From positions 477,001 to 541,000 of the forward strand of contig NZ_CP045420.1 in assembly GCF_009363795.1 (NCBI RefSeq): 64,000 nt of DNA, read 5' to 3'. This document shows positions 43,803-53,495 of this stretch, in pieces; position 1 is the first letter of the stretch; every line of letters begins with the position of its first letter. The position numbers and the translations under genes are program-made. Source of the stretch: Palleronia sp. THAF1 (GTDB lineage: Bacteria > Pseudomonadota > Alphaproteobacteria > Rhodobacterales > Rhodobacteraceae). The notes under the pieces were generated by a model. The model was not told the origin of the DNA, did not search any database, and saw only the letters and a list, made by a program, of their open reading frames with translations.

Positions 43803-44244
43803 AAGTTATTTGGTGGGTTTGACGCGCGGTCTCAGTAAGCCGCTGCTCCCCGGCGGACGTTCGCCGCTAGAATGACTGGGTCTTCAACGCCAGCAGAACC
43901 AGTCAGACTCTCCGGAGTGTGCTTACATAGTCGCCATCATTCAGACGGCGCACACAGACACCGAATGTTGCGCCGCGCGAAAAAAACAGCTCTGTGCGAC
44001 CGATCCACTCAAGACGCGCAAAGCCCGCTTTGGAAGCGACATGCGTTAGTAGGCCTACACGGGGCGAAGTTGATTTTTTGCCCTCTTCTCCGCCTGTCGT
44101 CGCGGAAGTGGTGGAAATCGAGCAAGTGCGGCTAGCGGCAGAAAAGTGCCGGACAGGAGTATTTCGCTCCTCGATAGGATGACTTTGGTTTGCGGGTGGT
44201 CGATCACGATCCGATCACCCGCAACCATTCCGGAGTCGAGGGCG
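43803..44244. other. 442-bp intergenic region between convergent operons
   Basis: No supported gene. It lies between the end of the plus-strand iol operon and the end of the minus-strand acyl-CoA synthetase gene. The only distinct structure is the hairpin at 44192-44222. Confidence 0.6.
44192..44222. terminator. Long hairpin between convergent genes, possible bidirectional terminator
   Basis: Arms of 11 bases, GCGGGTGGTCG (44192-44202) and CGATCACCCGC (44212-44222), pair at 10 of 11 positions with a 9-base loop. It lies about 20 bases past the stop of the minus-strand acyl-CoA synthetase gene. No strong T-run follows in either direction, so it may be Rho-assisted. Confidence 0.45.
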
Positions 44245-46134
44245 TCAGGCGTCTTGTTTTGCCCATTCCCATGGCCGAGTGTAGTCGCCCAGCACGCGGG
44301 AGACGGCGGCTTCATCGACGTTCCCGGTCTTCGTGACATGGGCGATCAGCCCGCGCTTCTTGTCTTCGGTGACGGATGTGACTTCGGCGCTCAAGCCAGC
44401 CTCGGCCAGTGCGCCGTTATAGACGCGGGTGATCGCGGCGCGGCGCAGGTCGGGTTTGAAGACCTTGCCGACGGCGGTTTTCGGGATCTCGTCAAGAATC
44501 TCGATATGCTTCGGCCAAGCGGCGCGCTCGTTGATCTTGTCCTTGGCGTAGTCGATCAACTCTTGGGATGTCACAGACGCGCCGGAAACCAGTTCCACGT
44601 AGGCGCAAGGCAGTTCGCCCGCGTGGGCGTCGGGTTGGCCGATGGCTCCGGCCATGGCGACGGCCTCGTGACCGGCGAGCACTTCTTCGATCTCGGCGGG
44701 GTCGATGTTGTGGCCACCGCGGATGATCAGGTCCTTCGCGCGGCCCGTGATCCAGACGTAGCCGTCGGCGTCGATGCGGCCCAAGTCACCCGTGCGCAGA
44801 TAGTCGCCGTGGTAGAGGTCCTTGTTCTTGTCGGCCTCCGAGTAGGTGTTGCCGACGAAAACGCCCGGAGAAGCGACGCAGATCTCGCCCACAACATCCG
44901 TCGGGCACTCCTTCGCGCCTTCGTCGGTGTCGTGGTAGATCTTCACGTCCGTGTAGGGGAACGGCAACCCGACAGAGCCGATCTTCTTCGTGCCGTCGGG
45001 CGGGTTGATCGACACGAGGCAGGTGGCTTCGGTCAACCCATAGCCCTCGCAGATGGTGACGCCGGCGGCTTCCTCGAACCGCTTGTACAGTTCGACCGGC
45101 AGCGGCGACGATCCACAGAACGCGATCTGCAGCTTCGAGATGTCTGCATCCACCTTGCGCTGCATCAGGGCCGATGCGGCGGTGGGGACGGTGATCATGA
45201 AAGTGATCTTGTGACGCTCGCACAGCTTCCAGAAGTTGTCGAAGACGCCGTCGCCTCGGTAGCCCTGCGGTGTGGGGAAGACGACATGCGCGCCGGACGA
45301 GATGGACGCGCCGATGACGACAACGGCGGCGAAGACGTGGAACATGGGCAGCGGGCAGATCAGGTTGTCTTCTTCGGTGAACAGAAGTTCGGTGCCCAGC
45401 CAACCGTTGTAGATGATGCCCGAATACTTGTGCTGCGCGACCTTGGGCATACCCGTGGTGCCGCCGGTGTGGAAATTGGTGCAGATGCGGTCTGTCTTTG
45501 GGTCGTCGAATTTCAGCGATTTCGGCTGCGCGGCGACGGCCTTGGTGAAGGACTGGACCTTTGCGTTGTGCGTCACCTCGACCTTGGGACGGATCAGCGG
45601 GACGATCAGCTTCTTCACGCCGGTCAGGTAGCGATGCAGGTCGACCTCTAGGACATGCTGGACGTTGGGAGCATCGGCGACGGCAGCGGCGGCTTTCTGG
45701 GCCACATCCGTCTTGGGAAAGGCGCGCAGGGTGACCAGCACCTTGGCGTTCGTCTCGCGCAGGATGGCCGCGATCTGCTCGGGTTCCAGCAGCGGGTTGA
45801 TCGGGTTCACGACACCCGCGACCATGCCCGCAAGGTAGCTGATGTTCACCTCGTTGCAGTTGGGCAGAAGGTAGGCGACCCGGTCTTCAGGTCCGACGCC
45901 CAGTTCACGGAAAAGGTTGGCGGCCTGCGCAACCTGGTCCTTCAGCTGCGACCACGTCAGCGTCTCGGCCTTGTCGTCGGGGCCAGAGAACAGCTGGTAG
46001 GTCAGCGCGGGTCGATCAGCGAACTTTCCGGCGGTCTGTTCTATCTGATCCCAGACGGTAACCGGTACGTCACGGTCCGCCCAAGCCGATTCCGCTTCAA
46101 TCTTCTTCAGGTCTTCAAGCGTCGCGTGCGCCAT
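44245..46134 (-). CDS. Acyl-CoA synthetase (AMP-forming, ANL superfamily)
   Basis: A 629-residue enzyme that activates a carboxylic acid to its CoA thioester through an acyl-adenylate. The P-loop-like motif is HTGGTTGMPKVAQ (about 220), followed by YGLTEATCLV (about 365), the TGD motif YLRTGDLGRIDADG (about 440), the hinge ITGRAKDLIIRGG and the catalytic C-terminal Lys in KTAVGKVFKPDLRR. It is longer than usual owing to an N-terminal extension of about 50 residues. The start ATG 46134 has GGAGGA just upstream. The substrate cannot be read from sequence; a medium or long fatty acid is likely. Confidence 0.88.
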   Translation of the reverse strand: MAHATLEDLKKIEAESAWADRDVPVTVWDQIEQTAGKFADRPALTYQLFSGPDDKAETLTWSQLKDQVAQAANLFRELGVGPEDRVAYLLPNCNEVNISYLAGMVAGVVNPINPLLEPEQIAAILRETNAKVLVTLRAFPKTDVAQKAAAAVADAPNVQHVLEVDLHRYLTGVKKLIVPLIRPKVEVTHNAKVQSFTKAVAAQPKSLKFDDPKTDRICTNFHTGGTTGMPKVAQHKYSGIIYNGWLGTELLFTEEDNLICPLPMFHVFAAVVVIGASISSGAHVVFPTPQGYRGDGVFDNFWKLCERHKITFMITVPTAASALMQRKVDADISKLQIAFCGSSPLPVELYKRFEEAAGVTICEGYGLTEATCLVSINPPDGTKKIGSVGLPFPYTDVKIYHDTDEGAKECPTDVVGEICVASPGVFVGNTYSEADKNKDLYHGDYLRTGDLGRIDADGYVWITGRAKDLIIRGGHNIDPAEIEEVLAGHEAVAMAGAIGQPDAHAGELPCAYVELVSGASVTSQELIDYAKDKINERAAWPKHIEILDEIPKTAVGKVFKPDLRRAAITRVYNGALAEAGLSAEVTSVTEDKKRGLIAHVTKTGNVDEAAVSRVLGDYTRPWEWAKQDA

Positions 46135-46239
46135 CGTATCTCCTCCCAAACATACTTGCGCCTGTCTGTCGCAGGCGTTGCTTTACAAGGGAAGTCTGAC
46201 GCTGCGGCGCGCGGTAGCAAGCGGAAACGTTGCGGCAGG

Positions 46240-48084
46240 TTATTCCGCAGCCAGCCCGGCGGTGAATTGCAGGCGGGCGAGGCGGGCATATAGACCGCCT
46301 TGCGCCACCAGTTCGTCGTGCGTTCCCTGTGCCACGATGCGGCCGTCGTCGAACACAAGGATGCGGTCGGCCTGCTTCACGGTGGCCAGTCGGTGCGCGA
46401 CGACAAGTGTCGTGCGGCCTTGCGCCAATCGTTCGACGGCCTGCTGCACAAGATGCTCGGATTGGGCATCTAGCGCGCTGGTGGCTTCGTCCAGCAGCAG
46501 AACGGGCGCGTCGCGCAGGATCGCGCGGGCGATGGCGATGCGCTGTTTCTGGCCACCCGACAGCATGACGCCACGCTCGCCCACGTAGGTGTCGTAGCCT
46601 TCGGGCAGGGCGGTCAGAAACTCATGCGCGGCTGCGGCAACGGCGGCGGCCTCTACTTCGGCGTCGCTTGCGTCAGGGCGACCGAAGCGAATATTCTCAC
46701 GCGCGCTGGCGGCGAAGATCACCGGGTCCTGCGGGACCAGCGCGATGTCTTTGCGGAAAGCGGCGCGGTCCATGTCTGCAAGGTCGGTGCCATCAAGCGT
46801 GATTCTCCCCGATTGCGGATCGTAGAAGCGCAGCAGCAGTTGGATCACGGTGGACTTACCCGCGCCGGATGGGCCGACGAGGGCGATGGTCTCGCCCGGT
46901 TTCACATCGAACGATACGCCGTTCAAAGCGGGGGTTTTCAGGCGCGCGGGGTAGGCAAACTGCACGCCACTGAACGTGATTGCGCCTTTTGCTTCCGTCA
47001 AAGAGGCGGGTGCTTCGGGGTCGGTCACACTGTCGGTCGCGGTCAGCAGTTCGACCAGCCGCTCGGTGGCCCCGGCGGCGCGCTGCAACTCTCCCCAGAT
47101 CTCTGACAAGGCACCAACGGCCCCGGCCACCATCACGGCGTAGATGACGAATTGCACCAATTCGCCCACGCTCATGGTACCCGCACGCACGTCGCGCGCG
47201 CCGATCCATAGGACGCCAACGATGCCGATGAACACCAGCAGGATCACGAGGATGGTCATCACGGCACGCACGCCGACCCGTTTCTTTGCGGATTGGAAGC
47301 TGCGTTCGGTCACATCGCCGAAGGCTTGCTGCGATAGCGCTTCGTGCGTGAAGGCCTGCACGGTCTGAACGGAAGACAGGGCTTCGGACGCATTGCCGGA
47401 GGACGCGGCAATCCAATCCTGATTTTCGCGCGACAGAACACGCAGGCGGCGGCCCAGCACGACGATCGGCACGATGACGACGGGCACCAGAAGCAGCACC
47501 AGCATCGATAGCTTGAACGAGGTGTAGATCAGCAGCGCCAGTCCGCCGATCAGGATCAGCGCGTTGCGCAAAGCGATGGAAACGGAAGAGCCTATGACAG
47601 AAAGGATCAGCGTCGTATCGGTCGTGATGCGCGACAGAACCTCGCCCGTCATGATCCGCTCGTAGAACGATGGCGACAGACCGATGACGCGGTTGAAGAC
47701 GGCCATGCGAATGTCGGCGACAACGCGCTCTCCCAGCCGGGTGACAAGGTAGTAGCGCAGGCCGGTTCCCATCGCCATCAGGGTGGCGATCAGGATGAAG
47801 GCGCCGAAATATTGGTCCAGCATCTGCACGGCGCTGGATTCGAACCCGTCCACGACGCGGCGCACGGCGATGGGCAAGACGAGTGTGACACAGGCGGTCA
47901 GGACCAGTGCGGCGAGCGCGGCGGCCAGCATCAGACGATAGCGCGCAAGGAAGGGCCACAGGGCAGCCAGTTCGCCGATGCGTTTGGACTTTTCGCGTTC
48001 TTCTGTTGCGGGGGGTGGCGGCACGGGCGGCTCCTTACGGTCGGCAGGGTTTTCGCCGCGCGAGGCCGAGGATGCAAGTGGCAC
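46240..48084 (-). CDS. ABC exporter, fused transmembrane and ATPase domains (MsbA/LipA-like)
   Basis: A 614-residue half-transporter that works as a homodimer in the inner membrane. A proline-rich cytoplasmic N-terminus (PPVPPPPATEE) precedes six membrane segments (about residues 50-345). The nucleotide-binding domain has Walker A VGPSGAGKSTVIQ (about 405), Q-loop VPQDPVIF, signature MLSGGQKQRIAIARA (about 510) and Walker B VLLLDEATSALD. Similar proteins export lipids, peptides or drugs; the substrate is unknown. The start used is GTG 48084. It lies 51 bases downstream of the tRNA-Gly gene on the same strand. Confidence 0.88.
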   Translation of the reverse strand: MPLASSASRGENPADRKEPPVPPPPATEEREKSKRIGELAALWPFLARYRLMLAAALAALVLTACVTLVLPIAVRRVVDGFESSAVQMLDQYFGAFILIATLMAMGTGLRYYLVTRLGERVVADIRMAVFNRVIGLSPSFYERIMTGEVLSRITTDTTLILSVIGSSVSIALRNALILIGGLALLIYTSFKLSMLVLLLVPVVIVPIVVLGRRLRVLSRENQDWIAASSGNASEALSSVQTVQAFTHEALSQQAFGDVTERSFQSAKKRVGVRAVMTILVILLVFIGIVGVLWIGARDVRAGTMSVGELVQFVIYAVMVAGAVGALSEIWGELQRAAGATERLVELLTATDSVTDPEAPASLTEAKGAITFSGVQFAYPARLKTPALNGVSFDVKPGETIALVGPSGAGKSTVIQLLLRFYDPQSGRITLDGTDLADMDRAAFRKDIALVPQDPVIFAASARENIRFGRPDASDAEVEAAAVAAAAHEFLTALPEGYDTYVGERGVMLSGGQKQRIAIARAILRDAPVLLLDEATSALDAQSEHLVQQAVERLAQGRTTLVVAHRLATVKQADRILVFDDGRIVAQGTHDELVAQGGLYARLARLQFTAGLAAE

Positions 48085-48135
48085 GGGAGTCGCGGCTTTG
48101 CGCCGGGTGTCGTGCAGCTTTCAGATGAAGAAGCT

Positions 48136-48209
48136 TGGAGCGGGCGACGGGAATCGAACCCGTATCATCAGCTTGGAAGGCTGAGGTCTTACCATTACAC
48201 AACGCCCGC
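48136..48209 (-). tRNA. tRNA-Gly (anticodon UCC)
   Basis: A 74-nt tRNA on the minus strand, including an encoded CCA. The acceptor stem GCGGGCG pairs with CGCCCGC. The D-loop contains AATGGTAAG. The anticodon arm CAGCC-TTCCAAG-CTG places UCC at 34-36. The T-arm GGGTTCGATTCCC is intact. It reads Gly codons GGA and GGG. Confidence 0.95.
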
Positions 48210-48253
48210 GTGCGGGACTGCGTTTAGCGCGGGCGGCGGGGCCACGCAAGCAC

Positions 48254-48688
48254 TCAGGCTTCGATCCAGATCGTCACCGGTCCATCGTTCGTCAGGCTGA
48301 CGGCCATGTCCGCACCGAAGCGTCCGGTCTGGACGGGCACGATCTCTCCCAGCGTCTTCGCGAAGTGTTCGTAAAGCGCCTGGCCTTCGTTCGGCGGGGC
48401 GGCGGATGAAAAGCCGGGACGGTTCCCGCGAGAGGTGTCAGCGGCCAGCGTGAACTGGCTGATAACCAAGGCAGAGCCGCCTATGTCGACGACCGAACGG
48501 TTCATACGCCCGTCCTCGTCCCGAAAGATGCGTTGCTTGGCGATCCGGGTCGCCAGCGCGTCGGCGTTCGCCTGTTCGTCGCCCTGCATCGCGCAGACAA
48601 GGATCAGTAGGCCCGGCCCCGTCTCTCCCACAAGCTCACCATCGACGCGCACCTGCGCATCCGTCACCCGTTGAAGCACTGCCCGCAT
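48254..48688 (-). CDS. dtd: D-aminoacyl-tRNA deacylase
   Basis: A 144-residue cytosolic enzyme that removes D-amino acids (and mischarged glycine) from tRNA. It shows the full family pattern: [17 protein letters not shown] at the start, [14 protein letters not shown], the [20 protein letters not shown] active-site motif (Ser-Gln region, residues 77-96), and the C-terminal motif near residues 122-138 ([18 protein letters not shown]) with the Gly-Pro-like cross-subunit loop. A much longer frame extending upstream is spurious, because it runs across the divergent phosphotransferase gene. Confidence 0.96.
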   Translation of the reverse strand: MRAVLQRVTDAQVRVDGELVGETGPGLLILVCAMQGDEQANADALATRIAKQRIFRDEDGRMNRSVVDIGGSALVISQFTLAADTSRGNRPGFSSAAPPNEGQALYEHFAKTLGEIVPVQTGRFGADMAVSLTNDGPVTIWIEA

Positions 48689-48757
48689 TCCCCGGCCCTT
48701 TCCAATGTGTTCGCGCCTGTCATAGTCGGCCCAGGCCAAGCGGTGAAGGAGGTTGGG

Positions 48758-49777
48758 ATGAGTGATCTGGTGGATACGGGTGCGGTGGCAGACTGGCTGC
48801 GGGCGCAGGGTGTTCCTGTCGAGGGTACGTTGTACGCCACGCAGCTGACCGGCGGCCAGTCGAACCCGACCTTCGTGTTGGAAGATCAAGCGCGGCGCAT
48901 GGTGCTGCGCCGCAAGCCGCCGGGTGATCTGCTGAAATCGGCGCATGCGGTGGACCGCGAGTTTCGTGTGATGCGCGCGCTGGCCGAGACTGATGTGCCG
49001 GTGCCACAGATGTTGGCGCTGTGCGAGGACGACAGTGTGATCGGCGCGATGTTCTACGTGATGGCGCATGTGGACGGGCGCAGCTTCGACGATCCGCGCT
49101 TGCCAGACTTGTCGGCGACAGAGCGGAAGGGCATCTATGATGAGCTGAACCGCGTGCTGGCAGCGATCCACGATGTGGACGTGCAGGCCGTTGGGCTGGG
49201 GGACTACGGGCCGGAAGGGGACTATTTCGCGCGCCAGCTTGGCCGTTGGACAAAGCAATACCGCGCGTCGGAAACCGAGACGATCGCCGACATGGACGCG
49301 CTGATCGACTGGCTGTCCGCGAACCTGCCGCCCGATGACGGACGGCGCACGCTGGTGCACGGCGACTACCGGATCGACAACCTGCTGTTTGCGCCTGATG
49401 GCACGGACGCGGTGGCGGTGCTGGACTGGGAACTGTCGACGCTGGGCCATCCTTTCGCCGATCTGGCCGCCTTGCTGATGCAATGGCGCATGCCGGTAGG
49501 GCCAGAGGGGCGGGGCCTTGATGGTGTGGACCGCGCGGCGCAGGGCCTGCCGTCGGATGCCGATTTCGTGGCCGATTATGCTGCGCGGCGGGGGATCGAA
49601 GACATGCCGCCGATGGGCTTCTACCTTGCCTTCGCGTTCTTCCGCATGGCCGCGATCCTGCAGGGCGTGAAGAAGCGCGCGCTGGATGGCAACGCCGCCG
49701 ACCCGGAACGCGGGCTGGCGCTTGGCAAGCACGTTCCGCTTTTCGCGCAAAAGGGGCTGGAGGCGACCCGTGGCTGA
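48758..49777 (+). CDS. APH-type phosphotransferase family protein (ACAD10/11 N-terminal-like)
   Basis: A 339-residue aminoglycoside-phosphotransferase-fold kinase. Key motifs are [14 protein letters not shown] (nucleotide loop, about 27-40), [16 protein letters not shown] (catalytic Lys region), [12 protein letters not shown] (the Brenner HxDxxxxN motif, about 197-208) and [17 protein letters not shown] (metal-binding D, about 218-234). This subgroup resembles the kinase domain of ACAD10/ACAD11, which phosphorylates 4-hydroxy-acyl-CoAs so that they can enter beta-oxidation. Antibiotic resistance is therefore unlikely. The ATG has an AAGGAGG site. It overlaps the following SDR gene by 8 bases, a pairing that suits fatty-acid metabolism. 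Confidence 0.85.
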   Translation: MSDLVDTGAVADWLRAQGVPVEGTLYATQLTGGQSNPTFVLEDQARRMVLRRKPPGDLLKSAHAVDREFRVMRALAETDVPVPQMLALCEDDSVIGAMFYVMAHVDGRSFDDPRLPDLSATERKGIYDELNRVLAAIHDVDVQAVGLGDYGPEGDYFARQLGRWTKQYRASETETIADMDALIDWLSANLPPDDGRRTLVHGDYRIDNLLFAPDGTDAVAVLDWELSTLGHPFADLAALLMQWRMPVGPEGRGLDGVDRAAQGLPSDADFVADYAARRGIEDMPPMGFYLAFAFFRMAAILQGVKKRALDGNAADPERGLALGKHVPLFAQKGLEATRG

Positions 49778-50525
49778 GTTCCAGGGGCTTTCGGTCCTGC
49801 TGACCGGGGCCGCGTCAGGCTTTGGCGCGGGGGCCGCGCGGGCCTTCGCGGAACGCGGCGCGCGGCTGGTTCTGGCGGATGTGGCAGAAGCACCGCTGCG
49901 TGAGTTGGCGGATGCGTTGGGGGCCACGGCCATCGTCACCGATGTGAGTGACGCGGATCAAGTTGCCGCGATGGTCGCCAAGTCCGGGCGGATCGACATC
50001 GCGATCAACAACGCCGGCATCGGCGGGCGAATGGCCGCTATCGAAGACACGACGGCGGAAGAGTTCGACCGGTTGATGGCGGTGAACGCGCGGGGCGTGT
50101 TTCTGGGCATGAAGTACCAGATCGCCACGATGCGCGGGCAGGGGGGCGGGGTGATCCTGAACGTCGCCTCTGCGGCCGGGCTGGTCGGCGCGGGACATCT
50201 GGCCGCCTACGCCGCGTCGAAGCACGCTGTCGTCGGGCTGACCCGCGCCGCGGCGGATGAGGTCGCGCGGCATGGCATTCGGGTGAACGCCCTGTGCCCG
50301 TCCTTCGCATCGACGCCACTGTTCGACGCGATGGCCGATCAGGTGGCGGGCGCGCATGGGTTGGATCGCGACGCCGCCTACGGGCGGATCGCGTCGCGCG
50401 TGCCGATGCGGCGGGTGGCAACGGTCGATGAGATTGTAGAGGCGATGCTCTGGCTGTGCTCGCCCGCAAACACGTTCATGACCGGGCAGGCTGTGGCGTT
50501 GGATGGCGGATTGACGGCTATCTAG
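49770..50525 (+). CDS. Short-chain dehydrogenase/reductase
   Basis: A 251-residue classical SDR. The cofactor motif [12 protein letters not shown] is at residues 12-23, an Asp at the end of beta-2 (LADVAE) suggests NAD preference, NNAGIGG is at about 78, the catalytic Ser is in VASAAGLVG (about 132-140) and the YAASKHA motif supplies Tyr and Lys (about 149-155). The C-terminus ends [14 protein letters not shown] as is usual. It starts at GTG 49770 inside the end of the phosphotransferase gene, so they are co-translated. Oxidation of a hydroxyacyl-CoA is a reasonable guess from context. Confidence 0.87.
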   Translation: MAEFQGLSVLLTGAASGFGAGAARAFAERGARLVLADVAEAPLRELADALGATAIVTDVSDADQVAAMVAKSGRIDIAINNAGIGGRMAAIEDTTAEEFDRLMAVNARGVFLGMKYQIATMRGQGGGVILNVASAAGLVGAGHLAAYAASKHAVVGLTRAAADEVARHGIRVNALCPSFASTPLFDAMADQVAGAHGLDRDAAYGRIASRVPMRRVATVDEIVEAMLWLCSPANTFMTGQAVALDGGLTAI

Positions 50526-50609
50526 GATGGTGCAGAACGTCGGGTCTCGCACAGGCGCTGGGCGGCTGGACGCCAAGGGCCCGTCCGGTTCTCCGGTGAT
50601 CCAAGCTCT

Positions 50610-51128
50610 TTAGGCCCGCGCCTTCTCGCGCTTCAGCTTCTGCATCTTGCGGGTGATCATCTGGCGCTTCAGCGGCTTGAGATAGTCGATGAACAGTTTG
50701 CCATCCAAATGGTCGATCTCGTGCTGAGCGCAGGTGGCCCATAGGCCGTCGAAGCGTTCGCTGTGGCGGTTGCCGTCCAGATCGGTCCAACTGACCTCTA
50801 CTTCGGCTGGACGTTCGACGTCGGCGTATTGCTCGGGGATGGACAGGCAGCCTTCCTCGTAGGTGTTCACGTCGTCGGACGACCATTCGATCACAGGGTC
50901 GATCAGGACGATGGGGCGGGGGGCCGCGCCTTCTTCCTTCACGCAATCCATGACGAAGATTCGCTGCATCACGCCGATCTGCGGCGCGGCAAGGCCGATG
51001 CCCGGCGCGTCGTACATCGTGGCCAGCATATCGTCGGCCAGCTTGCGGTGCTCGGGGCCGGGAGTGCCGATCTCGTCGGCGCGGGCCTTCAGACGTGGGT
51101 CGGGGTGGATGAGGATGGGCAGGATCAT
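50610..51128 (-). CDS. def: Peptide deformylase
   Basis: A 172-residue metalloprotease that removes the N-formyl group from new proteins. All three motifs are present: GIGLAAPQIG (motif 1, residues 44-53), EEGCLSIP (motif 2 with the metal-binding Cys, about 91-98) and HEIDHLDG (motif 3, metal-binding His residues and catalytic Glu, about 136-143). The C-terminal helix is Lys/Arg-rich (KRQMITRKMQKLKREKA). No fmt gene is nearby. It is divergent from the PatB-like aminotransferase gene. Confidence 0.96.
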   Translation of the reverse strand: MILPILIHPDPRLKARADEIGTPGPEHRKLADDMLATMYDAPGIGLAAPQIGVMQRIFVMDCVKEEGAAPRPIVLIDPVIEWSSDDVNTYEEGCLSIPEQYADVERPAEVEVSWTDLDGNRHSERFDGLWATCAQHEIDHLDGKLFIDYLKPLKRQMITRKMQKLKREKARA

Positions 51129-51231
51129 GGCAGGGATTTAGGCGAGGCGGGCGTATGGTGCAATGTCGGCTGATACCCTTTCAGATAGCCGCGCGTTCTG
51201 GCACGACATTGCCACCCAGCAGGAGAGCCCC

Positions 51232-52401
51232 ATGAGCTTTGACGACATCATCGACCGCCGCGGCACCCATTCGGCGAAATGGGACAAGATGCACGACATC
51301 TATGGCGTGTCGCCCGACGACGGGCTGGCGATGTGGGTTGCGGACATGGACTTCCGCCCGCCGCAGGTGGTGCGCGATGCGCTGGCGGGGATGCTCGATC
51401 ATGGCGTGTTCGGCTACTACGGCGACGATGCTGGCTATCGCGAGTCGATCCGTTGGTGGATGGAAACGCGGCACGATTGGGATATCGACCCGGCTCATAT
51501 CTTCACGACGCATGGGTTGGTGAACGGCACGGCGCTGTGCCTTGATGCGTTCACTAAACCGGGTGACGCAGTGGTGCTGTTCACTCCTGTGTATCACGCC
51601 TTCGCGCGCGTGATCCGTGCCTCGGGGCGCGAGGTGCGCGAGCTGGAAATGCCGATTGTGGATGGCCGCTACACGCTGGATTTCGAGGCGTTCGACGCGC
51701 AGATGACAGGGGCCGAAACGCTGTTGATGTGGTGCTCTCCGCACAATCCGGGCGGGCGGGTCTGGAGCCGGGACGAGCAGGCGGCGGTGGCCGACTTCGC
51801 GCGGCGGCACGAACTGACGCTGGTATCAGACGAGATCCACCACGATCTGACGATGCCCGGCCAGACCCACGTGCCGATGGCACTGATCGAGGGCGTCGCG
51901 GACAGGCTGGTGACGATGACCGCCAGTTCCAAGACGTTCAATCTGGCAGGTGGGCACACCGGCAATGTCATCATCGCCGACCCCGATTTGCGCAAACGGT
52001 TTGCGGGGCGTATGGCGGCGCTGGGACTGTCGCCAAACTCGTTCGGGCTGGTGATGACGGAAGCGGCCTATTCACCGGAAGGGGCCGCGTGGGTCGATGA
52101 TCTGACGGCTTATCTTGACGGCAACCGGCAGCTCTTGGACGCCGCCACGAACGCGATCCCCGGTGTGCGGTCGATGCCTTTGGAGGCGACGTATCTGTCG
52201 TGGGTCGATTTTTCCGGCACAGGGATGGAGCCTGCCGAGGTGCATCGCCGCATCCAGAAGGACGCGAAGATCGCGGCCAGTCACGGCGATACTTTCGGCA
52301 AGGGCGGCGAGACGTTCATGCGCTTCAACATCGGCCTGCCGCGCGCCCAAATCGTCGAGGCGTTAGAGCGGCTGCAACGGGCCTTTGCCGATCTTCAGTG
52401 A
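51232..52401 (+). CDS. PatB/MalY-type PLP aminotransferase (probable cystathionine beta-lyase)
   Basis: A 389-residue fold-type I PLP enzyme. MalY/PatB marks are FDDIIDRRGTHSAKWD at the start, MWVADMDFRPP (about 36-46), YYGDD, WCSPHNPGGRVWSRDE (about 164-179), SDEIHHDLTMPGQ (PLP Asp, about 200) and TASSKTFNLAG with the Schiff-base Lys (about 229-239). Enzymes of this class cleave C-S bonds in cystathionine or other cysteine conjugates. The start ATG 51232 is preceded by AGGAGAG. It ends 2 bases before the convergent YqaA-like gene. Confidence 0.9.
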   Translation: MSFDDIIDRRGTHSAKWDKMHDIYGVSPDDGLAMWVADMDFRPPQVVRDALAGMLDHGVFGYYGDDAGYRESIRWWMETRHDWDIDPAHIFTTHGLVNGTALCLDAFTKPGDAVVLFTPVYHAFARVIRASGREVRELEMPIVDGRYTLDFEAFDAQMTGAETLLMWCSPHNPGGRVWSRDEQAAVADFARRHELTLVSDEIHHDLTMPGQTHVPMALIEGVADRLVTMTASSKTFNLAGGHTGNVIIADPDLRKRFAGRMAALGLSPNSFGLVMTEAAYSPEGAAWVDDLTAYLDGNRQLLDAATNAIPGVRSMPLEATYLSWVDFSGTGMEPAEVHRRIQKDAKIAASHGDTFGKGGETFMRFNIGLPRAQIVEALERLQRAFADLQ

Positions 52402-52403
52402 CT

Positions 52404-52841
52404 CTAGCCGATGACTCCGGCGGTCACGGCAGCAAGAATCGCGTAGCGGCCGATCTTTGCGATGCTCACGAGGGCGAGGAAGATCCAGAACGGGGTGCGC
52501 AATACGCCCGCGATCACGGTGATCGCGTCTCCGAACGGAGCCCATGACAGCAGCAGCGACCAGTAGCCGTACTTGCGATACCACGCCTGCGCGCGGTCAA
52601 GCTGCTTGTCGGTGACGACGAACCAGCGCCGGTCGCGGAAGCGTTCGAGAAAGACGCCCATCGCGTAGTTGATGACCGAGCCAAGGATGTTGCCGATGCT
52701 GGCGACCGTCAGGATCGCCCACACGGGCACGGTGCCGCGCATCTGCAAGCCAACGAACAGGATTTCCGATTGTGCGGGCAGTAGGGTGGCGGCCCCCAAA
52801 GCCGTCGCGAACATCGCGGCAAGGGAGCCTGCAAGTTCCAT
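52404..52841 (-). CDS. YqaA-family small membrane protein (SNARE-associated/DedA-like)
   Basis: A 145-residue inner-membrane protein with about four hydrophobic segments. The family pattern is visible: LLPAQSEILFVGLQ (residues about 20-33), SIGNILGSVINYAMG (about 48-62, the conserved GN-x-x-G), then a cytoplasmic loop rich in charged residues (WFVVTDKQLDRAQAWYRKYG), then SWAPFGDAITVIAGVLRTPF (about 92-111). Members belong to the wider VTT/DedA group linked to lipid scrambling or membrane integrity. It follows the NYN-domain gene by 10 bases, so they are probably one operon. Confidence 0.85.
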   Translation of the reverse strand: MELAGSLAAMFATALGAATLLPAQSEILFVGLQMRGTVPVWAILTVASIGNILGSVINYAMGVFLERFRDRRWFVVTDKQLDRAQAWYRKYGYWSLLLSWAPFGDAITVIAGVLRTPFWIFLALVSIAKIGRYAILAAVTAGVIG

Positions 52842-52851
52842 CGGCGGACGG

Positions 52852-53421
52852 TCAGGCGTCCGTCTGAGCGGCGTCGTTGCGGTGAGTGTCCTCGCGTCCC
52901 GCGCGGCCGATGACATCGCGTAGCTCTTCCAACTCGATGAAGTTGTCGGCCTGGCGGCGCAGCTCGTCGGCGATCATCGGCGGCTGGCTGCGGATGGTCG
53001 AGACGACGGACACGCGCACGCCTTGACGTTGCAGCGACTCGACCAGGGGGCGGAAGTCGCCGTCGCCGGAAAAGATCACGGCGTGGTCGATGCGGGGGGC
53101 CAGTTCCATGGCGTCAACGGCCAGTTCAATGTCCATGTTGCCTTTCACGCGTCGGCGGCCCTGACTGTCGGTGTATTCCTTGGCGGGTTTAGTCACCATG
53201 GAGAAGCCGTTGTAATGCAGCCAGTCAACCAGCGGACGAATCGGGGAATATTCCTCGTTCTCCAGCAAGGCAGTATAGTAGAAGGCGCGCAACAGCTTGC
53301 CGCGGCGCATGAACTCTTGGCGCAGAAGCTTGTAATCGACGTCGAAACCAAGCGCTTTGCCAGCAGCATAGAGGTTCGCGCCGTCAATGAAGAGCGCCAG
53401 TCGTTCGTCCCGATAAAACAT
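52852..53421 (-). CDS. NYN-domain (LabA/DUF88-type) putative RNase
   Basis: A 189-residue protein of the LabA/DUF88 PIN-like fold. Conserved acidic residues of a metal-dependent nuclease are visible: ALFIDGANLYAAG (D at about 11), KGNMDIELAVDAME (D about 97 and E) and AVIFSGDGDFRPLVE (D pair about 116-118). The C-terminal tail (IGRAGREDTHRND) is polar and probably disordered. Such proteins are found in nearly all Rhodobacterales next to folK and rpoZ and are thought to act on RNA. The start ATG 53421 is chosen because it fits the family N-terminus MFYRDERLALFIDG. Confidence 0.87.
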   Translation of the reverse strand: MFYRDERLALFIDGANLYAAGKALGFDVDYKLLRQEFMRRGKLLRAFYYTALLENEEYSPIRPLVDWLHYNGFSMVTKPAKEYTDSQGRRRVKGNMDIELAVDAMELAPRIDHAVIFSGDGDFRPLVESLQRQGVRVSVVSTIRSQPPMIADELRRQADNFIELEELRDVIGRAGREDTHRNDAAQTDA

Positions 53422-53495
53422 GGGGGATCCTTGTAAATGTATGCGAAATTCTTGCGATGGGCTGTTTTGCACGGCCCGAGAAGTCCAAGGGCGGA

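Noticed and set aside
44146-45651. A 501-codon plus-strand frame opposite the acyl-CoA synthetase
   Set aside because: Antisense shadow with low-complexity Val/Asp/Gly content; the minus-strand gene has all ANL motifs.
48758-49777. APH-fold protein as an antibiotic-resistance kinase
   Set aside because: Its motifs fit the ACAD10/11-like subgroup and it overlaps an SDR gene, which suits fatty-acid metabolism better.
48254-49939. A 561-codon minus-strand frame containing Dtd at its C-terminus
   Set aside because: Only the last 144 residues match a protein family. The rest runs antisense through the phosphotransferase gene, which has its own clear motifs.
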